DNA from: Scleromitrula shiraiana
Lineage: Eukaryota; Ascomycota; Leotiomycetes; Helotiales; Sclerotiniaceae
DNA: 64,000 nucleotides
Direction of reading: 5' to 3'
Assembly: GCA_028455995.1 (NCBI GenBank)
Contig: JABELC010000001.1
Location: forward strand, 2,716,501 to 2,780,500
Below, in pieces: positions 46,918 through 59,079 of this stretch (positions are counted from its first letter, which is position 1; each line of letters starts with the position of its first letter). The notes below the pieces were generated by a model that saw only the letters and a program-made list of their open reading frames with translations, did no database searches and was not told the DNA's origin. The position numbers and the translations under genes were made by a program.

Positions 46918-49900
46918 ATGGAAACACCAGGTAGTGATCTCCCTTCCGAGAACACAGATTCATCTACTATCAATAATTCTTCTACGACTTCACCAAAACA
47001 AAATATTTCGAGTGCCAGTCCAGATAGACCATCAGCCAATATCAACACCATTTCGATGACCGAGAATAACAACTCAGAATCAGACGTTTCAATGTCCGCA
47101 GACTCTGAAGATGAAGATGAGGATGATACCAATACCCCGAGTATTCAACTGAAGTCGAACCTACAGGCGGAACATACCAATGGTACCATATCAAACTCCG
47201 CACAGCCGGGGCTTTCCAGGAAGCGGAAGTATTTGGATGCCGGAGAGAATAATTTAAATGGCCATAGTGATCCAAAATTCCTTGAGGAAGTGCGCAAACG
47301 TCTCAAGCCAGATGAGGTTCAGAGCACTTGGAGAATTAATGGCCATTTACAAATGAATCGCTCCCTTTTACCCGCAGAACTCTGGCACCACATTTTCACT
47401 TTCACTCCTCCAAGAACTTTGGGCAACTTGTTGCAAGTAAACAAGTCTTTCAATAGATATCTTAATCCTTCATCAGATAGCTCCGTTGTCTCCCTTTCAA
47501 GATCTGCTCTCCAAATATTGAAGCCAGACGCCATTTGGCGAGCTTCTAGGCGTCTTTTTAAGCCTTCAATGCCTGTTCCTTTAGTTGGACAAACTGAACT
47601 AAACATGTGGAGAATAGCCTGTGCCACGTCTTGTCAGTTCTGTGGTAAAAAGAAAGTTTCTACTTCAGCCCAATCGGATCAATGGCACCCAGGTCCAGGG
47701 GAAAATGGAGTTCTCCCTGTCTGGGTATTTGCCGTGCAATCATGTGGAACCTGCCTTTTGCAGAATTCTGTAAAGGTAGCGTCATAAGTCTCATCATCGA
47801 AACCTAAAGGCTCACTAATCTGTGTTCAGGAATACGAATTGCTATTATCAACATCGGTTCCTTCTTTGGTTATGCCAGCACTGCCATTTATATTCCTCAC
47901 CAATGAGCTTCATGTCATTTCTTCGACTACATTGCAAAATAGTCAAAACCCGGCAACGATTCAAATAACGAAATATTATTACAAAAAGCATATCGATGCA
48001 ATCAAGGATGAATTTGAGTCTGTCAAGATCATGGGCTCTGCAACTGTGGAGGAGTGGCTCAAAGGTTTGGAGGATCGTGGCAGAGAAAGAAGGTCCGATG
48101 CAGCACGTTGGGAGCGCTGGGATGCCAACGGTGGTGTTGCCAGGATGCAATATATAGAGGAGCATGAAAAACCGAAACAAATTCTAGCAGCCACAGTTCC
48201 AAACAGCCTGTCGGCATTATCTATCCAGAAACCTATCACATATCCCTTACCTCAGGCGCCCAAATCACTACCTGCAATACGTACTTCGTTTCGTAAGTAA
48301 TATTGTGCTTAAGCAAAAAAAGCCTCGGTTTATGTTGAAAGGACTAACCTGTATGAATTGCTGTAGCGGCTAATACACCCCCACGCTATGATTCACCTTC
48401 ACAGAGTGTGTTTTCTGTATATACACCTCGATTACCTCCGCAAACGAGACAAGAGAGAACTAAAGAGGAAGTTGCAGATCTGAAAGCGGCACGACGAGCC
48501 GAGATTGAGAGACGATGTTTGTCTTTAGATCCTCCGCTAACAGCAAATATTTTAGCACATATGAGCTCTTTTCAAGCCGCCATACAAATCATTCAGCCAC
48601 TTACTGAAGGCGCCTGGGAGATGTTGAAGCCAAGGATACTTTCCCAAAGAGGTGAAGCTGAGCAGCGTGAAAACGACCGAATTGCCCAGACCCGAGTGGC
48701 TCAGGAGCGTTCGGAAGAGCGTCGATTCCAGGATATGCCAATCAAATCGGAATTCAAGGATACCATGGATAGAGAGTGGGACGATGTCCAGGCCCCTCTA
48801 CGAGCTCGAATTGGCGGCTATGCCGATGAAATTATCCGTGATGGCTGGAGTGATGGTGATAAAGTGACTAAGGAATCTAGCCCTAGATTCGCAGCAGAGG
48901 TCCTGATTTATGTCCGGAAGAGATTTTACGCGGAAGTCGCAAAGGATGATGCCGCAGTTCGGGCAACTGGTCGAGAGCCACAAGTAGATCCACCAATGGG
49001 ACCATTCACTCGCAAGCTTACTTTGGAGAATATGAAATGGGTTTTTGATACCAAAATCAAACCTCATACTGAACAGTACAGTAAGGAACTTTTTCTTTGC
49101 AATGCCTGCGAGAACAACTATAAGTATTATGGATTTGAAGGTGTTATCCAGCACTTTGCAGCCAAGCATACCAACACACTCAGTGTTGGAAGTGTAGTCG
49201 TCCACTGGAAATCGGAATGGCCTGAATATCCACCTTTTAACCCGGATCCCCATACTGCAGTAAAAAACTCATATTACTCAGCTGCGCCAAGTGCCAGTAC
49301 TCCTTACCCTAACTCTTCTGCTCCTTCCAACTATGGTTATGGTGGGTATCAACAGCCTGTTTCAGCGTCGTACCAGACGCCGAATCCCAACGTTTACCAG
49401 GACAGTCCAGGAGCATATTATGGCCATTCTCAGTATGGAGACCAATACCCGGTTCCTTCTGGTCCTTATCAGCCCCCAAACATGTATCAAGAACCCATGC
49501 AAGGATATGCTCAATACTCTGCTCCCCCATCTGCTATTACTCCTATCTACACTGATCCTCCTCAGACTTATGTCCAGCCTGGATATGGACCATACTCTGT
49601 TTCAAGCCAAGCTGCCTACACACCAATTACCAATATGTATCCAAATTCCGTCTCGGACAACAATATTCAGCAGTCATCATATGCCACACAAGGTGTTCAG
49701 CATGATTATTCCTATGATCAACCATCGGTCTATTCAAATGGCAACTATACGCAACCCCCGACACAGCCAGCGCAACAACCACAGCAAACGCCACAGCCAC
49801 CACAACCCTCTCAACTGCCCCACCAGACTGAGGAATATAAAGCCCAGCTCCGGGAATTAGGTCGAGATGCTAGAGCCATTTGGACTTTGATTGGTACCAT

Positions 49901-52073
49901 CAAGGATGTTCCAGGGAGCGTGAAAGTATACACTATCATCTATCACATATTGAAAGGGTTTCGCGCCAAGTATGAACAGGACCCTCCATTGGCCATGATT
50001 GTAGATGGACTATCCAATAACAAAGACATGCGACCCGCTCGGAATGTTAATGGACTGTTGTGCAGAGCTTGTGTACTGGGTATGGCTGGTTCTACTACCA
50101 ATCTTAAATCTGACAAAAAGCATTTCTCATTTCCTCAACTTGTCAATCATTTCCACTCCATCCATGAGCAGGGTATACCTTCAAACTTTATTGGACATTT
50201 CCCCGATTGGACAAAGGATATGGTCGAACTTCCGGACCAAACCAAAATATCTTTAGTTGCTCGCGTTCCAATGGATGAGCAAAAGCTTTCAATTTTCAGT
50301 GAAGCTTTACCTGAAATATTTGTTGCCCCATCAAGGAGAAACAGCATCAAGCCACAGTCCTCAACATGGCATACAAAAACGGAATCTTTGGAGCGGTCAG
50401 AATCAGGCTGGCAACCAACAGCTCATTCCAATCTTGACGCAAATGAGACTCTTGCCCCCTCACAGGACAACCATGAAAAATACTGTACCACAGGTGCTGA
50501 AAACGGAGGGGTCGACACTGGATCTGCTAACTATCATGACAATCAATATGATCCATATAGCCCTCGCGTTTTACAGGAGCGGGATACGCGTAATTCTGGG
50601 CCATTAGTCACTTCCTCGCGGCATGATCTGAATCCCCAAGTGCATCATGATGACAATGCTGGACGCCGATCCTCTATGCACAGACATGCGACACCGCCTA
50701 CGTCCTATATCAGACACGGGGATGATAATGGTCGCTATGTTGCCCTTGAAAAAGGCTCGGAATACCCTGCCACAAATGTTCGGTACCGAGAAGCAAATGA
50801 TCCAGAGTACAGGCCAAGGTACCAACGTCCAATCAGGTCTTATGAGGATACTCGCGTACTGTCCCCAACGCGAGAGTATAGAGCTGTAAACTCCCAGTCA
50901 TATCAATCAAATAGACTTGGGCAATCTATGAGGTCGTCAAGACCTCCACCGGAAACTCGTTACCAGCCTCTTGAAGATGCAAAATCCCAACAAAATAAAA
51001 TATTCGAAGTTGTAGCTCAGATATCACAGCAAGCAGAGCAAGCACGTGGTAAACGATCAAGCAAGCAAGAGGCAGGCGACGTTTCATCTGAGAACGGCGA
51101 CTTACGAAGCAAAATCGCGTCTTCACATACGCGAAAGCGACCTTCTGATGAGGCAGAGCATTTTCTCAATAATCTTTTGCCAGATCATAACCCGGAAGTA
51201 ATCGCACAAACGCCCGAACAAGTAGAACCTCACAAGGAGAATGATACTAAAACAAGATGGGAACCGGAGCGTGTTGAGGCGCGACAGAGAATCCCAATAT
51301 CACCAGAGCCACAGCGGCGCTTTAGAGAAGTGTATGATAATGACATACCTTCCTCCGCCCGTTCTGTTCAAATAGCGGGAGATCAAGGGGCGTCAAATGG
51401 ATATTACTTGCAAGTACAAGAGCGCCAACCTCAAGCTAGACAAGCTCGAGCCTATCCTCCTGATGATCGATATATCGACTCGATTTCTGAACAGTCTCTT
51501 GGTCGTGAACGATCTTCCGAAATTGTTGAACGACGGTATAAACCAAGTAATGTAATTTATCATGATGAGAGGCAGGGCAGTACCCATCGTACCCCGAGTA
51601 GATATGCTCGGTATGAGAGTGTTCGATTAGACAATGATCGTGCACGCTCGAGGTCTCCAGTATACGTTAAGATGAGCGGGCAATCCGGACAATACGTCGA
51701 GCATAGTCCAAATACTCATCCTTCTCACCAAGAACCCACATATCGCACACGAACACCAGAAGAGGTGATTTACGAAAGAGCCCCTCGACAAGAGTATTAT
51801 CGTGTTTATGCTGATGAGCCTCGACCTCGACAAGCGTATGAATACGTTCAATATGACTCTCAGGGCCCTTACGTCATTCATAGACAAGTTCGACGAGAGC
51901 CTGGGCCTATTTATTCAACATATGATGATGACCCTTACTCTACAAGACAACCAGTCTATGATGCTCGTCCACCCGTTTCTCGTTCTGATCCTGCTTACTA
52001 CGAAGAGTACGATCCTCGCCATCCAGAACCGCCACCTCCTACTGCCGCAGAACGCGAAGTACGGTATCAGTGA
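46918..52073 (+). CDS. Large F-box protein with C2H2-like zinc motifs
   Basis: Probably a substrate receptor of an SCF ubiquitin ligase, judged from the F-box alone. Exons 46918-47775, 47830-48292 and 48367-52073 give 1675 aa. An acidic Ser/Asp/Glu N-terminus is followed by a basic patch (SRKRKYL). The F-box lies at about 148-190: LLPAELWHHIFTFTPPRTLG, then NLLQVNKSFNRYL. Cys pairs follow near 238-280 (CQFCGKK, CGTCLLQ). Two C2H2-like motifs, CNACENNYKYYGFEGVIQHF near 682 and CRACVLG...FPQLVNHFHSIH near 1004, flank a Tyr/Pro/Gln/Ser-rich prion-like stretch (about 740-920). The last 600 residues are Arg/Tyr/Ser/Glu-rich and disordered. The architecture resembles a conserved filamentous-ascomycete family without a studied member that I know of. 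A transcription or RNA-related role is possible but not shown. Confidence 0.85.
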
Positions 52074-53195
52074 TCAGGGTTCAAGATAATGGTTTCTTCT
52101 TGAGAAATTTTCCTTTTATAATGTAACAACAGGTAATGCATACAACGCGGTGTTTATTGAGTGCATATCTTTTATTTGCCTTTCCGCAGATTCTATTACT
52201 TTTCGCACAATTCTGATAGGCTGGTAAACCTTTTCTACTTGTACTACCATTATATTGATTCGGCTGTTTTCTTCTTTTCACCCTTGGGCTATACGGAAAT
52301 TAATGCCTTTCCGGCCCAATGATATGTACAATTATTGGGTTTCCATGTTTCCCGAGTAATTCTTTTTCAAAAGCAAAATACAGAGTAGGGCGTTTTTCAT
52401 TTTTATTTGTATGACTTAAATCAATCTTCATGGAAGGAAGATATGATGGATATGAGCGGTTATAATGAGTTGCTCTTCAATTGTATTACCAAAAGAGTTT
52501 TGTAATATAGCCAGGATAAGATACACTAATTTAATCATCTGAAGCTCATTCATTGCCTTACAAAATCTATTTTCTTCGAGAGATTGCACATTTTATAGTT
52601 CTCAGCAGAAGTAAAAATGTGATCACTTTTGGCTTCAAAAGTATGAGGTATTGCAAGGGATATAGTAAGTTGACAAATTCATCAGCTTGAGAGAGAAAAT
52701 GGTGCACTTCTTCTTAAATTCACTAGATATTAAATCTATCATGTATATAGGACAATGTTTGCTCACACAGTCAGTATCAAGAGTCATGGATAGAAACGCA
52801 ATGATTCATTCTTATTACTCACAGCAAGACTCACATTTGATTTTCCCTTTGCTCAAAGTCATCTTCCTTCTGCTCATTCCGACATTATTCGACACAACAT
52901 AACATTAAACAAATATCATCTTTTTCAAATAAAAGTTTGGTACTCAAGAATCAGAAAGCTTAACACAACAAACGAAAGACGACACAAAGACTTCTTCAAA
53001 GCCTCCACGAATTTTTGATTATTCATTCGCTTCTTCTCGTACTACTCGATATCGGTTCATTTCGTCAACTATATACAATAAATACAATACAGTAAGACTC
53101 GAATTCCCTCCACATTAAGTACATTTACCAGTCAACTGGCCATCTCATCCCAGACAAATCCCAATCCCCTCAATCCCAAAATCAACCATCCAACC
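52074..53195. other. Intergenic 3' of the F-box gene
   Basis: AT-rich with no recognised content. Short ORFs here have no domain and no splice support. Confidence 0.55.
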
Positions 53196-53540
53196 ATGAC
53201 AAAAACCAGCAAAATCGTCCTCGGCCTCGTCGTCTCCGTCGCCGTCGCCACAAAAGCCATGTCGAATATACGAAAAGAGAGAAAGGAAGCGGAGTGCCTA
53301 GATACGTGTACGCTTAGAAGTACAAGTAGTAGTACCACGCGCTCGAAGAGTACGAGTAAGAGGACACGATTTGCGGATTGTGATTATTATGAGGGGAGGA
53401 ATCGGAGTCGGGGGCCCAGGAGAATTTCGAGGTGTTGTAGTTATGGGCCTGCTATGGAGATGGGGATGGGGATGTGGTTTATGATAGTGAGTATGAGAGG
53501 ACGAGAGATTGGGAGAGGGAGAGATATGTTTAGTTCTTAG
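53196..53540 (+). CDS. Doubtful small ORF, 114 aa
   Basis: Begins at ATG 53196 with a hydrophobic N-terminus (IVLGLVVSVAVATKAM) that could be a membrane anchor or signal. A charged segment (RKERKEAECLD) and a Ser/Thr/Lys-rich part follow, with CDYYEGRNRSRGPRR after that. The last 35 residues (Met/Gly-rich) look non-coding. It may be a real small gene, a gene with a missed intron, or chance. No function is proposed. Confidence 0.35.
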   Translation: MTKTSKIVLGLVVSVAVATKAMSNIRKERKEAECLDTCTLRSTSSSTTRSKSTSKRTRFADCDYYEGRNRSRGPRRISRCCSYGPAMEMGMGMWFMIVSMRGREIGRGRDMFSS

Positions 53541-53559
53541 GTTTTTGGGGGGCATGGTT

Positions 53560-54438
53560 TATTTGTATTTTTTATGTAGGGAAATGGGAAATTGGAAATA
53601 GATGGATTTTTGGATTTGGTATTTGGTATTTTACTTGAGGGTGAGAAGTCAACGCCGAGTCTTGTTTTGGTTTGGGATAGCATGGGGATGAGTCGGTGGC
53701 GGAGCCGTGAACAGATCTCATGCATCGGTGCTCCCTCCTGACCAAGGCATTGCTCATCTCCTTGTCGATGCAGATATATGCTGTACTGAGCGGATGGGGA
53801 CTTCATGTTGGGATCTCCGTTGTGGTCAGTGCCCAGGTTGAGATTGCTGCTTGGCTTAGGAGACCCAGACTTAATGGAATCATGGATAGACCGGATATTT
53901 CTCAGCTACTTTTTTGTAGGAGCCCGGTTGATAGGTCATTGTTTCCGAGAAACATGAATGATGTTGTTGAATAAGAGAATGTGATGCAGACTATGAAGAA
54001 AATATTCAAGTACAACTATAGATGGATATGAAAACAATAATGAATGACGAAGATCACATCAGTAGTACTTACACCATTCGGCTTCGAAGTTTTAGAAGCC
54101 GAAAACAGACGAAGATTAGATTGAAACTCAAGCTTGTTTTCACGCTGAAGAGCCCATCGCAGCGACGTGGTATGAATCAAGCCCATACTCCCATTCAGAA
54201 GAGCCACGATTATGTTAAGGAAAAGAGGGATCATATCTTTAAATATCGTCTGTGTATAGAGCCACCCATAAGATTGATCAAGGAGATCGAGAATAGTGAG
54301 CTTAAGCCGGACGTAGAATATCCCTACCCCAAGAGAGCCAGCACCTAGTATCCAGCTGACGAAGAGAGCTTTGGTTACCCATTTTCGAGTTTCAATATCT
54401 CGAAAACGCTCATCTAGTACTTTGTGATGGAAAGGCAT
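53560..54438 (-). pseudogene. Truncated multi-spanning membrane-protein pseudogene
   Basis: Exon 1 starts at ATG 54438 (MPFHHKVLDERF) and encodes membrane segments and the stretch NGSMGLIHTTSLRWALQREN, with LEFQSNLRLFSAS. This resembles a fungal integral-membrane family I know only as hypothetical proteins. A good intron follows (donor GTAAGT, acceptor CTATAG). The next frame continues as LYLNIFFIVCITFSYSTTS, then an in-frame TGA (53904-53902), then IPLSLGLLSQAAISTWALTT, and a second TGA (53805-53803) where related proteins have Trp in an IPTWSS-like motif. A further block (ALVRREHRCMRSVHGS) survives to about 53600. The C-terminal part expected for the family is absent. Two stops plus truncation indicate decay. 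Family assignment is from memory of the pattern and is moderate. Confidence 0.6.
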
Positions 54439-56085
54439 GGTTTTGGAATAAAGTACTGATGGATTGAGACTTGAGATGGAGTAAGAGTGATTCGAGTTGA
54501 GTATATAAAAACTTGATTATTTATATTAAAATTATATATCCTTTAAAGACACACCAAAAATTGAACAATACATGCTCATACGCAAAAACGAAGCCTTCTC
54601 GCGCATGTTATTCCGCCCCTCCTGCAAACTCCCATCGTGGTATAATGCTCCGCCATATTCAGCCTTGCTCCCTGAGTATGCTGCTAACATCAAATTCTCG
54701 TGAACCGTAACAGTACAATGGCCGTCGACATGTACGTTAAGATATCGACCTATAGTTTTGATCCATTATGCTACTTCCATCCTTCAATGAGTGAGTATCC
54801 GCCAATGGAATACAGTAGTGCAACAAACGATTCGTATCGCCCTACATGAAAACGTATACTATGCCGCATTCTCCCATACCATTAATTGAAGTTCTCTTGG
54901 AAACTTTTGAAATTGATGAAAAGTAGAAGGTGGCGGTGGAAATGTGATCGAATCCATGATTGTTTTCTTCGCTCGTTGCATAGCCATCCTCAATGAGAAT
55001 TGTTTTGACTGTCTTAACATGATGTAAAGCTTTGATAAATTAAATAGGATATAATAAACAAAGATAGCGAGTGTATAGATTTTGTAATTGTTGTATTAAA
55101 TAGTTCGACAGATATAATGTTCAAATGGCAATGAATGAATGAATGATATTTTTGGTTGATCATGAACAAATTCGAGGATCAGTTGGATGATCTAGGGAAG
55201 CGAGATATAACCAGAGACCATTGGTACTAATATAAGTTTCATTCTAATAACCTTGGCAGTACTTGAGTACATCATTGATATACCGCAGGGGAATTCAATT
55301 GCCACTCACCACTAACTAAACGAGCTAGCTACTAGCATTGGTTTTTTTGTGTAAAGGTACTACTAGAGTGTAGATTGAGTATATCTATATGAATGTCTAC
55401 TATCATTCCAAAGTTTAACTCATAATGTTTATTTCATCTTCAATATCAAAAGCTGATCAGCTCCCAAAATAATACCAAGGTGTATTACTTCGTATACAAT
55501 TTACATTTTGAAGTAGTCAGAATTACATAATCAATAGATTAGCCATCGACTATCTAATGCGTCATAAACCGACCGTAGCTCTAAATAGATCTAAGACCTT
55601 ATCTTAAGAATTATATTTCAATTTTTTGGAGAAGAACATATCTGTCGAACAATTCATTTTTGTAACCATATATTATTCCACATATGTGAATCCTCAAGTC
55701 GAACATGATTTTATTCCGCTAGAAATATCGCTAATAGGTTCTTAGCGAGACTGAGAAAATGTCATCATAATAGATTTATCTTTGCTAAATCAGTGTTTCA
55801 AGATTATATGGGGATTATTCTTGAGGGAGCTTAGAAATGCTTATTCTTTATATAATCCGGCTCCAAGATTTCTTCGTGATTAAAGCCCTTAGAACTAACG
55901 GCGTAAATTCTGAATATTTGAAAATCCCGTTCCCAATAGAACATCGGAGGATACTACTCATGGATAATATTTTAAATACGTGTTGTAAACCGCGGCATAC
56001 TTACCTAAGTGACGTAAAATTTTATATAAGGCTGCATACCGGTTGTGTCGCATAGAGAATATCTTTGTAGGAAAGCGTACTCTTA
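54439..56085. other. Intergenic, AT-rich
   Basis: No coding or RNA gene recognised over 1.6 kb. Confidence 0.55.
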
Positions 56086-56718
56086 TCAAAAACTGGGAGC
56101 CACTCCCTTCATTTCTCTAATCAAGCCGCCCATCCCTGGAAATAGTTTCCTCCCTCCATTCTCTCCCTCCACCCATTTCTTCGTCTCCTCCCATCCCACC
56201 CACTCCCACCCTCTACACTTATCCTTCTCCATCAACCTCGGACCTTCACCTTTCCCATCCCAAACCCCCACCATATAAATCGATACAAAATGTTTTTTCT
56301 CCTCTTTCATCACCAAATTCCTACAGTGAAGAAATTTCAACCCATTTGCTGGAATGCGCAAACCGGTTTCTTCTAGAACCTCCCTTGATGCTCCTTCTTC
56401 GAAGCTTTCGCCAAACTCCAGATGTCCACCTGGTAGACCCCACGTACTTGCTGCCACAGAATTCAGTCGTTCACCTAGAAGATACATGGGGCTCGAAGGG
56501 GTTGATAAAGGATGGGTGGGATGAAGGATAAATACTCCAAGACCGATGAGAGGCTGGGGTGGTGTGGTTGAAGATGATCTGAGGCATGGTGAGGGTGTCA
56601 TGTGAATGTGACGTTGGCTTGTCGGAAAAGGGATTGATTTCGTGGAAGAGATCGGAAGGTTCGCTCGTCCGCACTGAAGCAATCTGCTGGACGAAAATTT
56701 TCCTAGTTTTTCAATCAT
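56086..56718 (-). CDS. Nudix hydrolase (NUDT15/MTH2-like)
   Basis: Predicted to hydrolyse nucleoside diphosphate derivatives, perhaps cleaning damaged nucleotides. Single exon of 210 aa from ATG 56718. The Nudix box is complete at residues 97-119: GHLEFGESFEEGASREVLEE then TG, fitting GX5EX7REUXEEXGU. Before it, IGLGVFILHPTHP and WGLPGGHLEF fit the NUDT15-like group. Nudix proteins of this type usually begin close to residue 57 here, so the first 39 residues are extra. They are rich in Ser/Arg/Lys with few acids and could be a mitochondrial presequence; a second in-frame ATG at 56601 (MTPSPCLR) would give a 171-aa cytosolic form. It is followed downstream, on other DNA, by no operon-like partner. 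Confidence 0.88.
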   Translation of the reverse strand: MIEKLGKFSSSRLLQCGRANLPISSTKSIPFPTSQRHIHMTPSPCLRSSSTTPPQPLIGLGVFILHPTHPLSTPSSPMYLLGERLNSVAASTWGLPGGHLEFGESFEEGASREVLEETGLRIPANGLKFLHCRNLVMKEEKKHFVSIYMVGVWDGKGEGPRLMEKDKCRGWEWVGWEETKKWVEGENGGRKLFPGMGGLIREMKGVAPSF

Positions 56719-57185
56719 GATTTTGTTACACAGGAAATGCTCAGGCTCCTTTACACCAAGTTTTGTGTTGTGTTAGATAGTACTGGAATAGGTACGATAT
56801 ATGGGATGCATTTTAGCGTGACACTAAAGATACCCCACTAATCACGACCTTTTCTTCACAATATTTCGTTCCATATTTGAATATCGACAATTACTTATTA
56901 TTTTACCACCGCACATGTACATGTCATGTTTCTCACTATCCCTTCGTCAAATTATACATCTTGTATCTTGGAAATTAGAGTTTGATCTTTCTGTTTGTTT
57001 GTTTGTTTCCATTTCTCGAAATTTTCTAGTTTATATATGGGCTATTTCAGCCGTTTGAGATAAGTTGAAATAAGTCCTTGATTGAATTATGTTCAGGAGT
57101 TTATATATGTATTGAAAGTAACTATACATGAATCAAAAATCCCAAACAATCCAATTCCCTTCTTTCTTTCCTATCCTTTGTCCCT
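56719..57185. other. Intergenic between the 156-aa gene and the Nudix gene
   Basis: AT-rich; includes a short GTTT run near 56993-57007. No gene seen. Confidence 0.55.
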
Positions 57186-57749
57186 TCAATATTGTCTCGT
57201 ATGTTGCTCGACAGGTGGTCTCATCGAATCTACTAACTGTCTCAAACCTAGTCCAATTGGTAACTCGTCTCTCTTGAGATCATTTACTGGCAGTCTACCG
57301 GTTAATATTTCTGCTTTGAGAAATATACTTAATGCTTCTGTACCCTATATATTAAAAAGAAGAACAAAAGTCAGCAAATACGCTATTGTCAGTCCATCGT
57401 CATCAATTAGCAATTCGCAGAATCTCAAAATACATACAATCCTCGGCCTACTACAAGGCTCACACAACCACCTTCTCTCTAAACCCTCCGCATCATCCTC
57501 CAACCCAATATAAAAACTTAACCACTCGTCAATACTAGTAATTGCCGTCATAAATCGATGTAAAGGTTTATGGATCCTTGAATCATGTGTCCAATCGATT
57601 TGACGTTGGAATTTCCCGTTCGAATCGAAATAGAGGAGCGCGCCGACTTGCGCGTTAGCGTTGGCATGTCTTTCTATACTGGGGAGCAGAAATAGGGCGT
57701 ATTCGCCTTCGTAGTAGAACCAGGATAGGGTGCAGGTGTGGACTGACAT
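57186..57749 (-). CDS. Uncharacterised protein, 156 aa, two exons
   Basis: Exon 1 runs from 57749 (ATG, MSVHTCTLSWFYYEGEY) to 57438, the intron 57437-57345 has GTATGT and TATATAG ends with a CTGAC-like branch site, and exon 2 is 57344-57186 ending EQHTRQY. Joining is phase 0. Both exons have coding-like composition: VGALLYFDSNGKFQRQIDW and FMTAITSIDEWLSFYIG in the first, ALSIFLKAEILTGRLPVNDL in the second. There is no signal peptide or membrane span, and I recognise no domain. The second exon would not be found by looking for ATG ORFs. Exon 1 alone would continue to a stop in the intron. Function unknown. Confidence 0.6.
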
Positions 57750-58249
57750 TTCCTGTTCTTGTTTTTCGAATTTATATCGAGTTTCGTTTTCTTTGAGCTT
57801 TCTGTACTTCTTTTTCTAGTATTTTTCAATAATGGTTTTGTACTTTTGCACTTTTTATAGCAATCTACTGCATATATTGCTTACAAGTTGCAATCTACAA
57901 AATTAACGTGACGACTAAATGAAATGATATAACTCTAGATCGACTTCCATCACCCTGTTACTATCCCTCTATTTATATTTATTCATCAACAACTTCCAAT
58001 TGGCCGGGTCCTCCGCATTTACAAAGAATCTCCCGTCCCAGGGTGGTCGAGATGTGTATTCCCAAATAAGGATTTCGCCTATTCAGACCAGACCTTACTT
58101 GACCAGACTTGGCGTTAAGCGCGTCTTGCTGTGTTGGACTTATGTAAAGTGTCGGTAGTTATCGGTTAAAATAGGTGTTGTAATTCGTGGGTCTTGGTTT
58201 GGGCTCGGGTTGGATTTGACTGGAGGCTGAAGTTGATAGATGGCTTGTC

Positions 58250-58480
58250 TTATTTTACTTGATAAAAGAAGAGTAGGGATAATCCTGGAATGTCCTTTTT
58301 CTTTGTGATGAAGAATGGAACAGGTGTGAGTTCATTTATTGGTGGATTATCTATCCTAATATGAAGTTTAGCTCGATCATCATACGCGCCAGTATGTTCT
58401 CCCGAAGAAGAATGTATGTTTCCCCATCTCAAATGAGTTTCAAACTTCTCATCTATGGCGTTTTGTTTGCCATCTATTTT
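58250..58480 (-). pseudogene. Possible coding fragment without a start
   Basis: An open minus-strand frame of about 76 codons has strong protein-like composition: KQNAIDEKFETHLRWGN, then AYDDRAKLHIRIDNPPIN, and DIPGLSLLFFYQVK before a TAA. There is no in-frame ATG and a TGA stands just upstream, so it is either the last exon of a missed gene or a remnant. Its C-terminal part resembles the peptide encoded by the 42-bp repeat nearby. Confidence 0.3.
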
Positions 58481-58953
58481 TGATCACGCACACTCTTCGT
58501 GTGTCCAATTACTTGAACAGCTTACTTCAATAATTACTTATATAAGCACCGCATAACACAACAAAATGAGTCGAAGATAAAGATCACTAATCAAAATCCT
58601 AGGGCAATAGATCGATCAACCTTCTGTTACATAAACTGCTCTATCCGGATCTCTGTCATGGCCGGCCCACATGGCCGTTGGTTGACTGACTCGAATGGGA
58701 GTCAAATAGACAGGTACTACCTAGGTATGTCAAGCGCGGTTATTAATTATTGATTATCTCATCCTATTCGATCCTGTACTATCCTACTTAAGTCTATTTT
58801 GCTTACCTTGGGACAACCAAGTGGCCCGGGTATTTTTCTTATCTTTGCTTACAAAGTAAGTGGCTTAGTAGGTTGGTCGTCGTTGAGGTCGACATTGTTG
58901 GCGGTCAGTGGGTAAGTGGAATGTAAAGATTGAATTGATCTCAGAGTGTGTAT

Positions 58954-59079
58954 ATTGACAAAGAATAGGGATGATCCTTGAATGATTAAGCGCATATTGA
59001 CAAATAATAGGGATGATCCTTGAATGATTAAGCGCATCTCGACAAAGAATAGGGATGACCCTTGAATGATTAAGCGCCA
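58954..59079. repeat. Three tandem copies of a 42-bp unit
   Basis: Copies at 58954-58995, 58996-59037 and 59038-59079 differ at only a few positions; the core is GGGATGATCCTTGAATGAT. Being 14 codons long, the unit keeps frame on both strands. Confidence 0.95.

Noticed and set aside
58954..59079. Direct repeats that might suggest a CRISPR-like array
   Set aside because: Units are contiguous without spacers, and the genome is eukaryotic; it is an ordinary tandem repeat.
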